DNA of 42,207 nucleotides from Flavobacteriaceae bacterium (GTDB taxonomy: Bacteria > Bacteroidota > Bacteroidia > Flavobacteriales > Flavobacteriaceae): positions 1 through 42,207 of the forward strand of contig WGBX01000138.1 in assembly GCA_015494075.1 (NCBI GenBank), read 5' to 3'. Below, one piece after another: positions 10,621 to 19,502 of the stretch (its first letter is position 1; each line of letters begins with the position of its first letter). The notes below the pieces were generated by a model that did no database searches, was not told the DNA's origin, and saw nothing but the letters and a program-made list of their open reading frames with translations. A program made the translations under genes and the position numbers.

Positions 10621-10781
10621 AGTTGTATTGTTTTTCGTTGCAATAAAATACTTAATTTTGTAAATACGAAATTAATTTATTTTTTGTCTATAAATGGATG
10701 ACTATCTAAAATTTTATTAACAATTTTAATTTTAAATAATTAAAGATAGATATATTTTAATTTAGACGAAAGTTATAACTT

Positions 10782-11381
10782 ATGGAGCATAATAAAGAAT
10801 TAATCAACATTTTAAAGGCAGAATTAACTTTGCTAAGTAAAGAGATACTTCAAAATATTCAGCAATCTGATATTAACAAGTTGTATGAAATTTCACGAGA
10901 TTTATTTGAAAAAATGGCTGCGATTAAGGTGTTGCAAGATCAATTGACTTGGACTGAGATTTCAGAAGCCTTAGGCATTGAAGATAAAGAAGATTCTGTA
11001 CTCGAGTCACATGAAACAAAGCCAAAAGAGAAGAATGTACTGACAGATGAAAACCCTTATAAATCGGTTAATAAAATGACTTTTGTTCCGAAAAACAAGT
11101 TAGAACTCAATGGGCATAATAAAAATGTTTTAGGTGCAAATCAAAAATCAGCCAAAACTATTAATATTGGTTTAAACGATCGGATTGCTTTTATAAAACA
11201 TTTGTTTAAAGGAGATGTGTCAGCTTATCAAAAGTTTATAGATCAGTTAAATTCTTTTAAATCTTATGAGTCAGCATTAGCTTTTATCAACCAACAAATT
11301 AAACCTCAATATGATCATTGGGAAGGCTTGGATGAATATGAATTTAGACTATTGCAGTTATTGGAATTAAAATTTGCCTAA
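10782..11381 (+). CDS. Conserved hypothetical protein (family seen in Bacteroidota)
   Basis: 199 aa ORF; C-terminal NDRIAFIKHLFKGDVSAYQKFIDQLNSF...; start/stop overlap (TAATG) with rsmI. Confidence 0.75.
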   Translation: MEHNKELINILKAELTLLSKEILQNIQQSDINKLYEISRDLFEKMAAIKVLQDQLTWTEISEALGIEDKEDSVLESHETKPKEKNVLTDENPYKSVNKMTFVPKNKLELNGHNKNVLGANQKSAKTINIGLNDRIAFIKHLFKGDVSAYQKFIDQLNSFKSYESALAFINQQIKPQYDHWEGLDEYEFRLLQLLELKFA

Positions 11382-12067
11382 TGAACGGAAAATTATTTAT
11401 TGTGCCGACACCAATTGGAAACTTACAAGATATGACTTTCCGAGCGATTGAGGTTTTAAAAAATGTTGATTTGATTTTAGCAGAAGATACACGAACTTCG
11501 GGAAAATTATTAAAATATTTTGATATAGAAACATCGCAGCGTTCATATCATAAATTTAATGAACATAAAATTGTAGACCAACTTGTAAAACAGTTACAAA
11601 ATGGGAGTCATTTTGCTTTAATTTCTGATGCGGGCACGCCGGCGATTTCCGATCCCGGATATCTATTGGTTCATAAAGCTATTGAAAAAGATATTCCGGT
11701 AGAAACTTTGCCTGGTTCTACTGCCTTTGTGCCGGCATTAGTCAATTCGGGATTACCGGCAGAACGGTTTGTGTTTGAGGGATTTTTGCCTGTAAAAAAA
11801 GGCCGTCAAACCCGCTTGAAAGATTTGCAGGCCGAAACACGCACCATGATTTTTTATGAATCACCACATAAATTACTCAAAACGCTGAAAGATTTTGAAA
11901 AATATTTTGGTACGGACAGGCAAATTTCAATTTCGCGTGAAATCAGTAAAATATATGAAGAAACTGTTCGTGGCAGTATAGTAGAAGTGATAAAAATATT
12001 TGAAGAAAAACCAACTATAAAAGGCGAATTTGTATTAGTATTACAAGGTTTAAAAAATAAAAAATAA
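11381..12067 (+). CDS. rsmI: 16S rRNA (cytidine(1402)-2'-O)-methyltransferase
   Basis: LFIVPTPIGNLQDMTFRAIEVLKNVDLILAEDTRTSGKLL; SDAGTPAISDPGYLLV; ALVNSGLP. Confidence 0.95.
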   Translation: MNGKLFIVPTPIGNLQDMTFRAIEVLKNVDLILAEDTRTSGKLLKYFDIETSQRSYHKFNEHKIVDQLVKQLQNGSHFALISDAGTPAISDPGYLLVHKAIEKDIPVETLPGSTAFVPALVNSGLPAERFVFEGFLPVKKGRQTRLKDLQAETRTMIFYESPHKLLKTLKDFEKYFGTDRQISISREISKIYEETVRGSIVEVIKIFEEKPTIKGEFVLVLQGLKNKK

Positions 12068-12792
12068 TGACCAGATTTTATCCATTAAAAGTTATAGAAA
12101 AAAGACAGTTAACTCCCGAAAGCATTTCTATAGGTCTAAAAATTCCGGACAATTTGAAAGATATCTTTCAATTTAAACCCGGACAATTTGTAATGATTGA
12201 AAAAGAAATTGATGGTCATAATTTAAGACGTTACTATTCTATCTATAATACACCGGATGAACCTATCATTCGGTTAGGAATTAAACTTAAGGGAGCAGAT
12301 GGTTTTGCTGATTATGTAATGCAGCATTTAAAACCCGGGCAAACTTTAAATGTGTCTATACCAATGAATGACGTACCTTTTCAATTTGATAATAAAAATC
12401 CTCAAAAACTGTTGGCGATTACAATTGGAAGTGGGATTACGCCCTTTTATAGTTTTATTCAATATATACTTAAACATCAGCCTGAAACAAAATTGGTTTT
12501 GGTTTATGGCAATGAAAGTCCTGAAAAAACCATGTTTTATCAAGAATTACACCATTTGTCACAAAAATATCCGGAGCAATTAAAAATTTATGAGGCTTTT
12601 AGTCAATCTGATCAGGGTGATTTTAACCGTCGAATCAGTCCTGAAGTATTGAATGAAGTTTTACAAAAAGAAGATGCTGATTTTGATGCGACATATATAA
12701 TAGGTCCAGATGATTTAAAAAAAATGGCCGCGAAAGTTTTGGAAATTTCAGGTATTTCCAAAGACAAATTACACTATCGCGTATATTCTTGA
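12067..12792 (+). CDS. FAD-binding ferredoxin/flavodoxin-type oxidoreductase
   Basis: FKPGQFVMIEKEIDGHNLRRYYSIYNTP (FAD-binding RxYS), TIGSGITPFYSFIQYIL, LVYGNESPEKTMFYQEL; no 2Fe-2S domain seen. Confidence 0.8.
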   Translation: MTRFYPLKVIEKRQLTPESISIGLKIPDNLKDIFQFKPGQFVMIEKEIDGHNLRRYYSIYNTPDEPIIRLGIKLKGADGFADYVMQHLKPGQTLNVSIPMNDVPFQFDNKNPQKLLAITIGSGITPFYSFIQYILKHQPETKLVLVYGNESPEKTMFYQELHHLSQKYPEQLKIYEAFSQSDQGDFNRRISPEVLNEVLQKEDADFDATYIIGPDDLKKMAAKVLEISGISKDKLHYRVYS

Positions 12793-12935
12793 TATAATAA
12801 TAGATAACTAAGATATTGAAACGTTTTAAATATAAATTATTGATAATAATATTTATTTTATAAGCCTACATCTCTGGTTTGTTTGTTAGTATTGCAGTTT
12901 TTATTTTCAAAAGTATTTATCATATAAAAAATATT

Positions 12936-13874
12936 ATGCTTGTTAAACATCTTATATTGTTAATATTTTTGATATGTTCTGCAAATATATATGGACAAAA
13001 TGAAGAATTGTGGCAAATAAATTTACAGCATGGAAAATTGAAAGGAAGTTTGATTTGTGCAGACACCATAAACCAAACACCGGTAATTTTACTTATCCCG
13101 GGTTCTGGGCCAACCGATAGAAATGGTAACAATGCGACAATGACAAACAATGCCATAAAATTGCTGGCAGATAGTTTAATGCACTATAAAATAAGTAGTT
13201 TACGTATTGACAAACGCTTAGTTGGACAAAGTCAATTTAATAATTTGTCTGAAAAAGATTTAATTATTGAGCGTTATGTTCAAGATTTGATTTTATGGAT
13301 AAAAAAATTGAAAAATGACCCCCGTTTTTCAAAAATAATTGTGGCCGGACATAGTCAAGGTGCTTTAACAGGTATGCTTGCTGTTCAAAAAATTCCGGTT
13401 GATGCTTATATCTCTATTTCGGGAGCAGGTCGTCCTATTGGCGAAATTTTGAGAAGCCAACTTAAAGAACTTGTTCCTACGGTTAAACAAAAAGCCTATA
13501 GTATTATTGATAGTCTTGAAAATGGGCAGCAAGTTTTAGGAATTAGTGGTCCTTTGTATATGATATTCAGGCCATCTGTTCAAAAATTTTTAATATCTTG
13601 GATGAAATATGATCCGGGCAAAGAGTTGGCAAAGCTTTCTGTTCCGGTTCTGATTGTTCAAGGTACAACAGATTTACAAATAACAGTAAATGATGCTAAA
13701 CGTTTAAAAAAATATAAGCCGGAATCTAAACTGGTTATTATTGAGAAGATGAATCATGTGTTGAAAGAAGTGGAATCTGATAGACAAGAAAATTTACAAA
13801 CATATCATCAACCGTATAGGGCTTTACATCCTAAATTGGTAGGCGCATTAGTTGATTTTATAAAAGGTCTTTAG
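12936..13874 (+). CDS. Secreted alpha/beta hydrolase
   Basis: Signal peptide MLVKHLILLIFLICSANIYGQ; VILLIPGSGPTDRNGN; VAGHSQGALTG nucleophile elbow; C-terminal MNHVLK. Start moved from TTG 12879 to ATG 12936. Confidence 0.82.
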   Translation: MLVKHLILLIFLICSANIYGQNEELWQINLQHGKLKGSLICADTINQTPVILLIPGSGPTDRNGNNATMTNNAIKLLADSLMHYKISSLRIDKRLVGQSQFNNLSEKDLIIERYVQDLILWIKKLKNDPRFSKIIVAGHSQGALTGMLAVQKIPVDAYISISGAGRPIGEILRSQLKELVPTVKQKAYSIIDSLENGQQVLGISGPLYMIFRPSVQKFLISWMKYDPGKELAKLSVPVLIVQGTTDLQITVNDAKRLKKYKPESKLVIIEKMNHVLKEVESDRQENLQTYHQPYRALHPKLVGALVDFIKGL

Positions 13875-13893
13875 CAAAAAACATTTCTTGTTT

Positions 13894-14595
13894 TCAGCTT
13901 ATAATGCTTGCTTTAAAATAGCGACCAAATTGAATTAAGATGTCTTCTTTTAATTGGTTTTTATCCGGAATATAACCGAGTTCTTTTTGCATTGAGGTAA
14001 CTCCTTTCTGTCTGATACCACAAGGAATTATATGTTCAAAATAAGATAAATCAACATCAACATTTAAGGCAAAACCATGCATTGTAACCCAACGGCTGGT
14101 TTTAACACCCATAGCACAAATTTTTCGAGTATTTGATTTTCCAACATCTAACCATACACCTGTTTCGCCTTCACTACGTTCGCCTTTGAGGCCATATTGG
14201 CCCAATACTTCAATAATTACTTTTTCGAGCATACGCATATAACCTAAAATATCTAAATCAAAGTTGTCTAAATCTATAATCGGATAACCAACTATTTGTC
14301 CCGGTCCGTGATAGGTAATATCACCGCCACGATTGGTTTTAATAAAATCCACTTGGCGTAATTGTCGTTCTTTCTCTCCTATTAGCAAATGACTTTCTTT
14401 GCCGCTTTTACCCAAAGTATAAACATGAGGATGTTCGGTAAATAGTATATAATTTGTAGTTTTTTGAGGTTTCTCAAGATGTTTATTATTAATTTTGATT
14501 TGTTTGAGCTTTTCAAATAAATCTGTTTGTATAGCAAATGCTTCAGAGTAAGGCATTAATCCTAAATCTTGTACCACTACTTCTTTATTTTTCAT
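13894..14595 (-). CDS. lipB: Lipoyl(octanoyl) transferase
   Basis: TEHPHVYTLGKSG; TNRGGDITYHGPGQIVGYPIIDL; KICAMGVKTSRWVTMHGFALNV. Confidence 0.96.
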   Translation of the reverse strand: MKNKEVVVQDLGLMPYSEAFAIQTDLFEKLKQIKINNKHLEKPQKTTNYILFTEHPHVYTLGKSGKESHLLIGEKERQLRQVDFIKTNRGGDITYHGPGQIVGYPIIDLDNFDLDILGYMRMLEKVIIEVLGQYGLKGERSEGETGVWLDVGKSNTRKICAMGVKTSRWVTMHGFALNVDVDLSYFEHIIPCGIRQKGVTSMQKELGYIPDKNQLKEDILIQFGRYFKASIIS

Positions 14596-15490
14596 AAGTT
14601 GCAGGTTGTTCTAAAATTACGTGCGTGTTGTTTTGGTGTATAGTTAATTCACGACCTAACATCAATGGAAAATTTTTTGTTACATGACCTATTGGTGCAT
14701 CAAATACAATTGGATAATTACCATTGCTATGTTCAATAATTATATCATAAAGAGTTTTTCCAAATTTGGGTTTATTTTCATTTATTTCTGTAAACTGGCC
14801 TATCAATAAAGCTTTTAATTTTTTAAGTTTTCCAGCTTTTTTTAAAGCTATCATCATACGATCAATAGCATACAATGGTTCGCCTACATCTTCAATAAAT
14901 AAAATTTTGTGATCAGTATCAGGTGATAAATCAGTTCCAAGCAAACTATATAATATTGATAAATTTCCTCCGGTTACAATGCCATTGACTTTTTTAAATG
15001 AGCTGTTTTGTTCTTGTTTTTCAAATTTGTATCGGATAGAACGGCCGAAAAAGGCATTTTTTGTTTGTTGAATTACGTCTTTAGGAATTTTATTTTTTAA
15101 TTGAACCGGCATAATTGCATGTAAGCTTTCATAGTTTAACTGTTGTATTTTTTGATGTATAACTGTAATGTCAGAAAACCCCACAATTAATTTAGGGTGT
15201 TTTTTAAAGGCTGTAAAGTCAAGTTTATCAATAATTCTAATACTGCCATAGCCGCCGCGCAAAGCCCAAATTAATTTAACCTTAGGATGGTCCAAAGCTT
15301 CTTGAAAATCGGCCAATCGTTCTTCATCGGTTCCTGCAAAGTGTCCATTTTTGTTTAAAGCATTTGCTCCAATATAAGATTTGACCTTCCATTTTGTTAA
15401 CAATTTTTGAGCTTCTTTAACAATAATAGAATCAGGTAATTGTCCCGCCGGACTTACCAAGGCTACCAAATCGTCAGGTTTTAAATACAT
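14585..15490 (-). CDS. ldcA: Muramoyltetrapeptide carboxypeptidase (LD-carboxypeptidase, S66 family)
   Basis: LVALVSPAGQL; WALRGGYGSIRIIDKLDF; KLIVGFSDITVIH; VTGGNLSILYSLLGTDLSPDTDHKILFIEDVGE; overlaps lipB by 11 nt. Confidence 0.92.
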   Translation of the reverse strand: MYLKPDDLVALVSPAGQLPDSIIVKEAQKLLTKWKVKSYIGANALNKNGHFAGTDEERLADFQEALDHPKVKLIWALRGGYGSIRIIDKLDFTAFKKHPKLIVGFSDITVIHQKIQQLNYESLHAIMPVQLKNKIPKDVIQQTKNAFFGRSIRYKFEKQEQNSSFKKVNGIVTGGNLSILYSLLGTDLSPDTDHKILFIEDVGEPLYAIDRMMIALKKAGKLKKLKALLIGQFTEINENKPKFGKTLYDIIIEHSNGNYPIVFDAPIGHVTKNFPLMLGRELTIHQNNTHVILEQPATYEK

Positions 15491-15567
15491 GCTTTATTTT
15501 TAGGTAAAAATAAACAAAATTCTTAAAGCTATTTGAAGCAAAAACAAATAAGTATCTTCACAAAAGA

Positions 15568-15583
15568 TATTTTTGTAATTTTG
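15568..15583 (+). promoter_or_regulatory. Candidate -7 elements upstream of gldD
   Basis: TATTTTTG (15568-15575) and TAATTTTG (15576-15583), both TAnnTTTG. Confidence 0.4.
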
Positions 15584-15600
15584 TTTCGCAAATTATATTT

Positions 15601-16149
15601 ATGAAATCGTTACTTATAGTATTTATTTCCTTTTTTTTATTCGCTTGTAATGAGAATGAGGTCATTCCAAAACCTAAAGCTGAGTTGAGCTTAGAATATC
15701 CTCAGCCGCATTATGCACCGGATACACTTCAATATTTTATATTTGAAAAATCCGATCAAGCTATTACCGAAGTATTGTCTGCTGATAAAGTCAATTTGAA
15801 TTATCCGCATCTCAAAGCAAAAATTTATATGACATATAATCCTATAAAGGATAATCTGGATATTTTATTGCGTGATGCTGAAAAATTTACCTACGAACAT
15901 ACCGTTAAAGCCGATGAGATTATTACGCGAGACTTCGTTAACCCACAAAAACAGGTCTTTGCCACGCTTAATTATGTAACAGGTAATGCTGCTTCACAAA
16001 TACAATTTCACATAACAGACAGTTTGCATCATTTTTTAGATGGCTCTCTATATTTTTATGCACAACCCAACTACGACTCTATTATGCCTGCCGTTAAATA
16101 CCTTGAAAAAGATATAAACCATCTTTTAGAAACTTTTAAGTGGCGTTGA
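15601..16149 (+). CDS. gldD: Gliding motility lipoprotein GldD
   Basis: Lipobox LFACNE; PKPKAELSLEYPQPHY; LKAKIYMTYNPIKDNLDILLRDAEKFTYEHTVKADEI; GNAASQIQFHITDSLHHFLDGSLYFYAQPNYDSIMPA; matches remembered GldD pattern. Confidence 0.88.
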   Translation: MKSLLIVFISFFLFACNENEVIPKPKAELSLEYPQPHYAPDTLQYFIFEKSDQAITEVLSADKVNLNYPHLKAKIYMTYNPIKDNLDILLRDAEKFTYEHTVKADEIITRDFVNPQKQVFATLNYVTGNAASQIQFHITDSLHHFLDGSLYFYAQPNYDSIMPAVKYLEKDINHLLETFKWR

Positions 16150-16245
16150 AATAAATTTATTTTTTTTCTTTAATTTTTGCCAAATGGTAACATTTATAAC
16201 GGTATAATTAAATATCTTGTTGTAATATTGCAAGCTTGTTTAATA

Positions 16246-18111
16246 ATGTTTATAATGATTACCGAAAAATATTATCGCATATTTGAAGATCGACAAGCCT
16301 ATGAACCTAGTAAATTTAACCTTTGGAAAGATTCTCTTTTTCAGATCGTATCAATAGTGTTTATTTTTGTCGGCTTTGACTACCTTTATTGGCGTTGGAA
16401 TCATTCCATAAATTGGGATGCGACTTGGATTTCTATTCCATTATATTTTGCTGAAATGATGGCTTTTATAGGTTCTATTTTAACCATCATTAATTATTGG
16501 ACACATAAAGATTTACCTTTAAGTAAACCGGTACATTATTTGTCTGAAATTGAAGATTTATCGCCGGAAGAAGCAGATCGTCCTATCAAGATAGACCTGT
16601 ATATTACCACTTATAATGAAGATCTTGCTATTGTAGAGGACACCATTCGTGATGCGAAAAAAGTCACATATCCTTATGATGACGTGGTTATTAATATATG
16701 CCTCTTAGATGATGGACATCGTGATGGGACCAATCCTGATAAAGAAAATTTTAAAGCATTGGCATTGAAATATGATATCAATTACTTTGTGCGCGATAAC
16801 AATATTGGCTTCAAAGCCGGTAATATGAATAATGCATTTTATCAAACTGATGGTGATTTAATTGTAATTTTAGATGCAGATACTCGACTTTTCCCGAATT
16901 TTTTAAACCATACAACCGGCTATTTTAGAAATAAAAAAATGGCTTGGGTGCAAACGCCGCAATGGTTTTATGATATTCCGGCAGGCGTGCCTTTCAATGA
17001 GTATTTGGAAGTAAAATATGGAAAAATTGGAAAAATTACCGGTAAAATTATCCCTTTTTCTAAAAGCTATTTGATTGGTAAAAATGTTTTTGGTACAGAT
17101 CCCGAGTTGTTTTATGATGTTATACTAAGACATAGAAACGCAGCAAATGCAGCTTTTAGTTGTGGCGCAGGATCATTACAACGCCGTAAAGCTTTGTCTG
17201 AATTAGCGATAAAAGAAAAACATGAAATTATTGCTAAAAAAATAAAAGCTATCAAAAAAAAACAGCCTAAAATTGATCAAGATGCTATAAAACAAAAATT
17301 AAATAAAGAAATACCGTTACGACCATTTGTACATCATATTTCAGAAGATATTTTGACTTCAATTTTATTGCATTCCGATCCTGAAAAATGGCAATCATAT
17401 CAACATCCGATTGTAGAATGTAAAATGTTGTCGCCACAATCATTTGATATTTTTATCAAACAATTTTCACGATATGCCGAAGGTACAATTGATATTACTT
17501 TTAGTAAGCATAATCCTCTTTTTAAAAAAGGCATGACTTTAAGGCAACGTTTGGCATATCTCGAAACAATATGGTCATATTTATCGCCATTATGGTTGTT
17601 GATTTTTGTCTTATATCCCATTGTGTTTTTCTTTACACTTATTCCACCTTTAAAAGCATTTAGTTTTGATTTTTTTGTAAGAATTGTACCATTTTTAATG
17701 CTTAATGTAATTGTTACAGCTGTGGGTAACTGGGGTAAGCCCACCAAAAGGCCCGAACAATTTTATCAAGCCGGTTTTTGGTACAAGTTGCAAGCACTAT
17801 ACAAGGTTTTAATTAAAGGAAAAGTTAAATTTAATGTGACCAGCAAAAGTGTAAAATACAGTCAGTCAAATTTAAAACATGTTTGGCCGCATTTAGCCAT
17901 ATTTATTTTGACATTTTTAGGCATTTGCTATAACTTATATTTAGTATATAAAGGAAGTCATCCTTCATATTCGGCCTTTTTTGCCAATATTTTTTGGAGT
18001 GTGTTTACATTTTATTTGATTTCACCTTTTGTAAGGGCAGCTTATTGGAATGAAAAATTGTTTAAGAAATCATTAGAACATTATCTCAAACAAAAAACTA
18101 AAAACAAATAG
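16246..18111 (+). CDS. Family 2 glycosyltransferase, cellulose-synthase-like integral membrane protein
   Basis: YITTYNED, CLLDDGHRDG, LDADTRLFPNFL, TPQWFY, SEDILTS, QFSRYAEG plus multiple TM helices; no PilZ domain. Start moved from TTG 16177 to ATG 16246 (16255 also possible). Confidence 0.85.
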   Translation: MFIMITEKYYRIFEDRQAYEPSKFNLWKDSLFQIVSIVFIFVGFDYLYWRWNHSINWDATWISIPLYFAEMMAFIGSILTIINYWTHKDLPLSKPVHYLSEIEDLSPEEADRPIKIDLYITTYNEDLAIVEDTIRDAKKVTYPYDDVVINICLLDDGHRDGTNPDKENFKALALKYDINYFVRDNNIGFKAGNMNNAFYQTDGDLIVILDADTRLFPNFLNHTTGYFRNKKMAWVQTPQWFYDIPAGVPFNEYLEVKYGKIGKITGKIIPFSKSYLIGKNVFGTDPELFYDVILRHRNAANAAFSCGAGSLQRRKALSELAIKEKHEIIAKKIKAIKKKQPKIDQDAIKQKLNKEIPLRPFVHHISEDILTSILLHSDPEKWQSYQHPIVECKMLSPQSFDIFIKQFSRYAEGTIDITFSKHNPLFKKGMTLRQRLAYLETIWSYLSPLWLLIFVLYPIVFFFTLIPPLKAFSFDFFVRIVPFLMLNVIVTAVGNWGKPTKRPEQFYQAGFWYKLQALYKVLIKGKVKFNVTSKSVKYSQSNLKHVWPHLAIFILTFLGICYNLYLVYKGSHPSYSAFFANIFWSVFTFYLISPFVRAAYWNEKLFKKSLEHYLKQKTKNK

Positions 18112-18119
18112 TTTAAAAT

Positions 18120-19502
18120 ATGAAAATAGTAATTGATTTAGTTAAAATCGGGCAGTTTTTAAAAAAATTAGTTAAACCCATTGTGATGCTGACAGCATTT
18201 TATTTGGGAGCTAATGCCGTTTTATTTATTGAAAAAGCACGACCTTCCGATTTTGGATTTTATAAGGATATATTTTCTAAGGAAATGGTAATTAAGCCTT
18301 CCAAATCTTATCCTATGCGACAATATGGTGATAGTTTGTCAGCACAAGACTGGCAAGATGCCAAAACAGCTTGGCGATATTTTGAAAATAATTATCAAGA
18401 AAAAACCGGTTTATTTAATAGCGTCAATCAATATCCGGCAACAACCTTTTGGGATATCAGCAGTTCTTTACATGCTTTAATGAGTGCTCATCAAATTGGA
18501 TTGATAAGTTCGAAAGAATTTCGTCAAAAAATGACAAAAGCTTTAAATTCAATCAATCATTTTCAACTTTTTGAAGGACAGTTACCTAATAAAGTTTATA
18601 GTACAGAAACTTTGGCAATGGTTGATTATTCTAATCATATTACCCAAGAAGGCGTTGGTTGGTCCGCAATGGATGTAGGTCGATTTTTGGGTGCAATTTC
18701 ACGCATTCGTAAATTCTATCCCGAATTTACGGCAGTAACAGATAGTATTGTTTCAAAATGGCATATCAATAAAATTTTAGGCACCGATGCTACTTTGCAT
18801 GGTATCGGTTTTAGTTTTAAAGATAAGAGAGCCAAAATAGTACAAGAAGGTAAGCTGGGCTATGAAGAATATGCCTCAAAAGGATACATAGTAAATGCTT
18901 ACGACGCATCCGAATCATACAGATATACAGATTTTATAAAGTTTATAGATATTTATGGTATAGAAATTGGTGCTGATACACGTGAAGTTAAATACCATCC
19001 GGCTTATAATTTTGTATTATCAGAACCTTATATTTTAGATGGTTTAGAGTATGGTTTTGATATCAATTCTCGTGAATTAGCATATCGTTTGTATAAAGTA
19101 CAAAAAAAACGCTATAAAAAAACCGGAATTCCTGTTGCTGTATCCGAAGATCATATAGATAGTGCCCCCTATTTTGTTTATAATTCTGTATATGCCAATG
19201 GAAAAACTTGGGTATGTTATGCCGAAAACGGTGACGAAGCTAATGAATTTAAACAGTTTTCAACAAAAGCCGCTTATGCTTGGGCAACATTGTTTAAAGA
19301 TGATTACAGTCCTGTTTTAAAACAAAGTATCAAAGAATTAAATGACCCCGAAAAAGGATGGTATGCAGGACGTTATGATAAAGATGGTAAAATAAATACC
19401 GTTTTAACAGCCAATACAAATGGTGTAATATTGGAAGCTATAACTTATAAATTAATGGGACCGATCAATCGAATAAATTATCAAAAGAAAAAAGAGAAAT
19501 GA
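18120..19502 (+). CDS. DUF3131 domain-containing protein, N-terminally membrane-anchored
   Basis: TM near N-terminus (IVMLTAFYLGANAVLFI); TTFWDISSSLHALMSAHQIGLIS, GVGWSAMDVGRFLGAI, YEEYASKGYIVNAYDAS motifs of this glycoside-hydrolase-like family. Confidence 0.75.
   Translation: MKIVIDLVKIGQFLKKLVKPIVMLTAFYLGANAVLFIEKARPSDFGFYKDIFSKEMVIKPSKSYPMRQYGDSLSAQDWQDAKTAWRYFENNYQEKTGLFNSVNQYPATTFWDISSSLHALMSAHQIGLISSKEFRQKMTKALNSINHFQLFEGQLPNKVYSTETLAMVDYSNHITQEGVGWSAMDVGRFLGAISRIRKFYPEFTAVTDSIVSKWHINKILGTDATLHGIGFSFKDKRAKIVQEGKLGYEEYASKGYIVNAYDASESYRYTDFIKFIDIYGIEIGADTREVKYHPAYNFVLSEPYILDGLEYGFDINSRELAYRLYKVQKKRYKKTGIPVAVSEDHIDSAPYFVYNSVYANGKTWVCYAENGDEANEFKQFSTKAAYAWATLFKDDYSPVLKQSIKELNDPEKGWYAGRYDKDGKINTVLTANTNGVILEAITYKLMGPINRINYQKKKEK

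Noticed and set aside
12793-12935. Possible small RNA or promoter region before the hydrolase gene
   Set aside because: No convincing TAnnTTTG element or structured RNA found
13875-13896. Possible terminator between the hydrolase gene and lipB
   Set aside because: Pairing (aaaac/gtttt) is too short and AT-only
17400-17747. 115-aa antisense ORF within the GT2 gene
   Set aside because: Antisense to a well-supported CDS, no domain or upstream promoter motif
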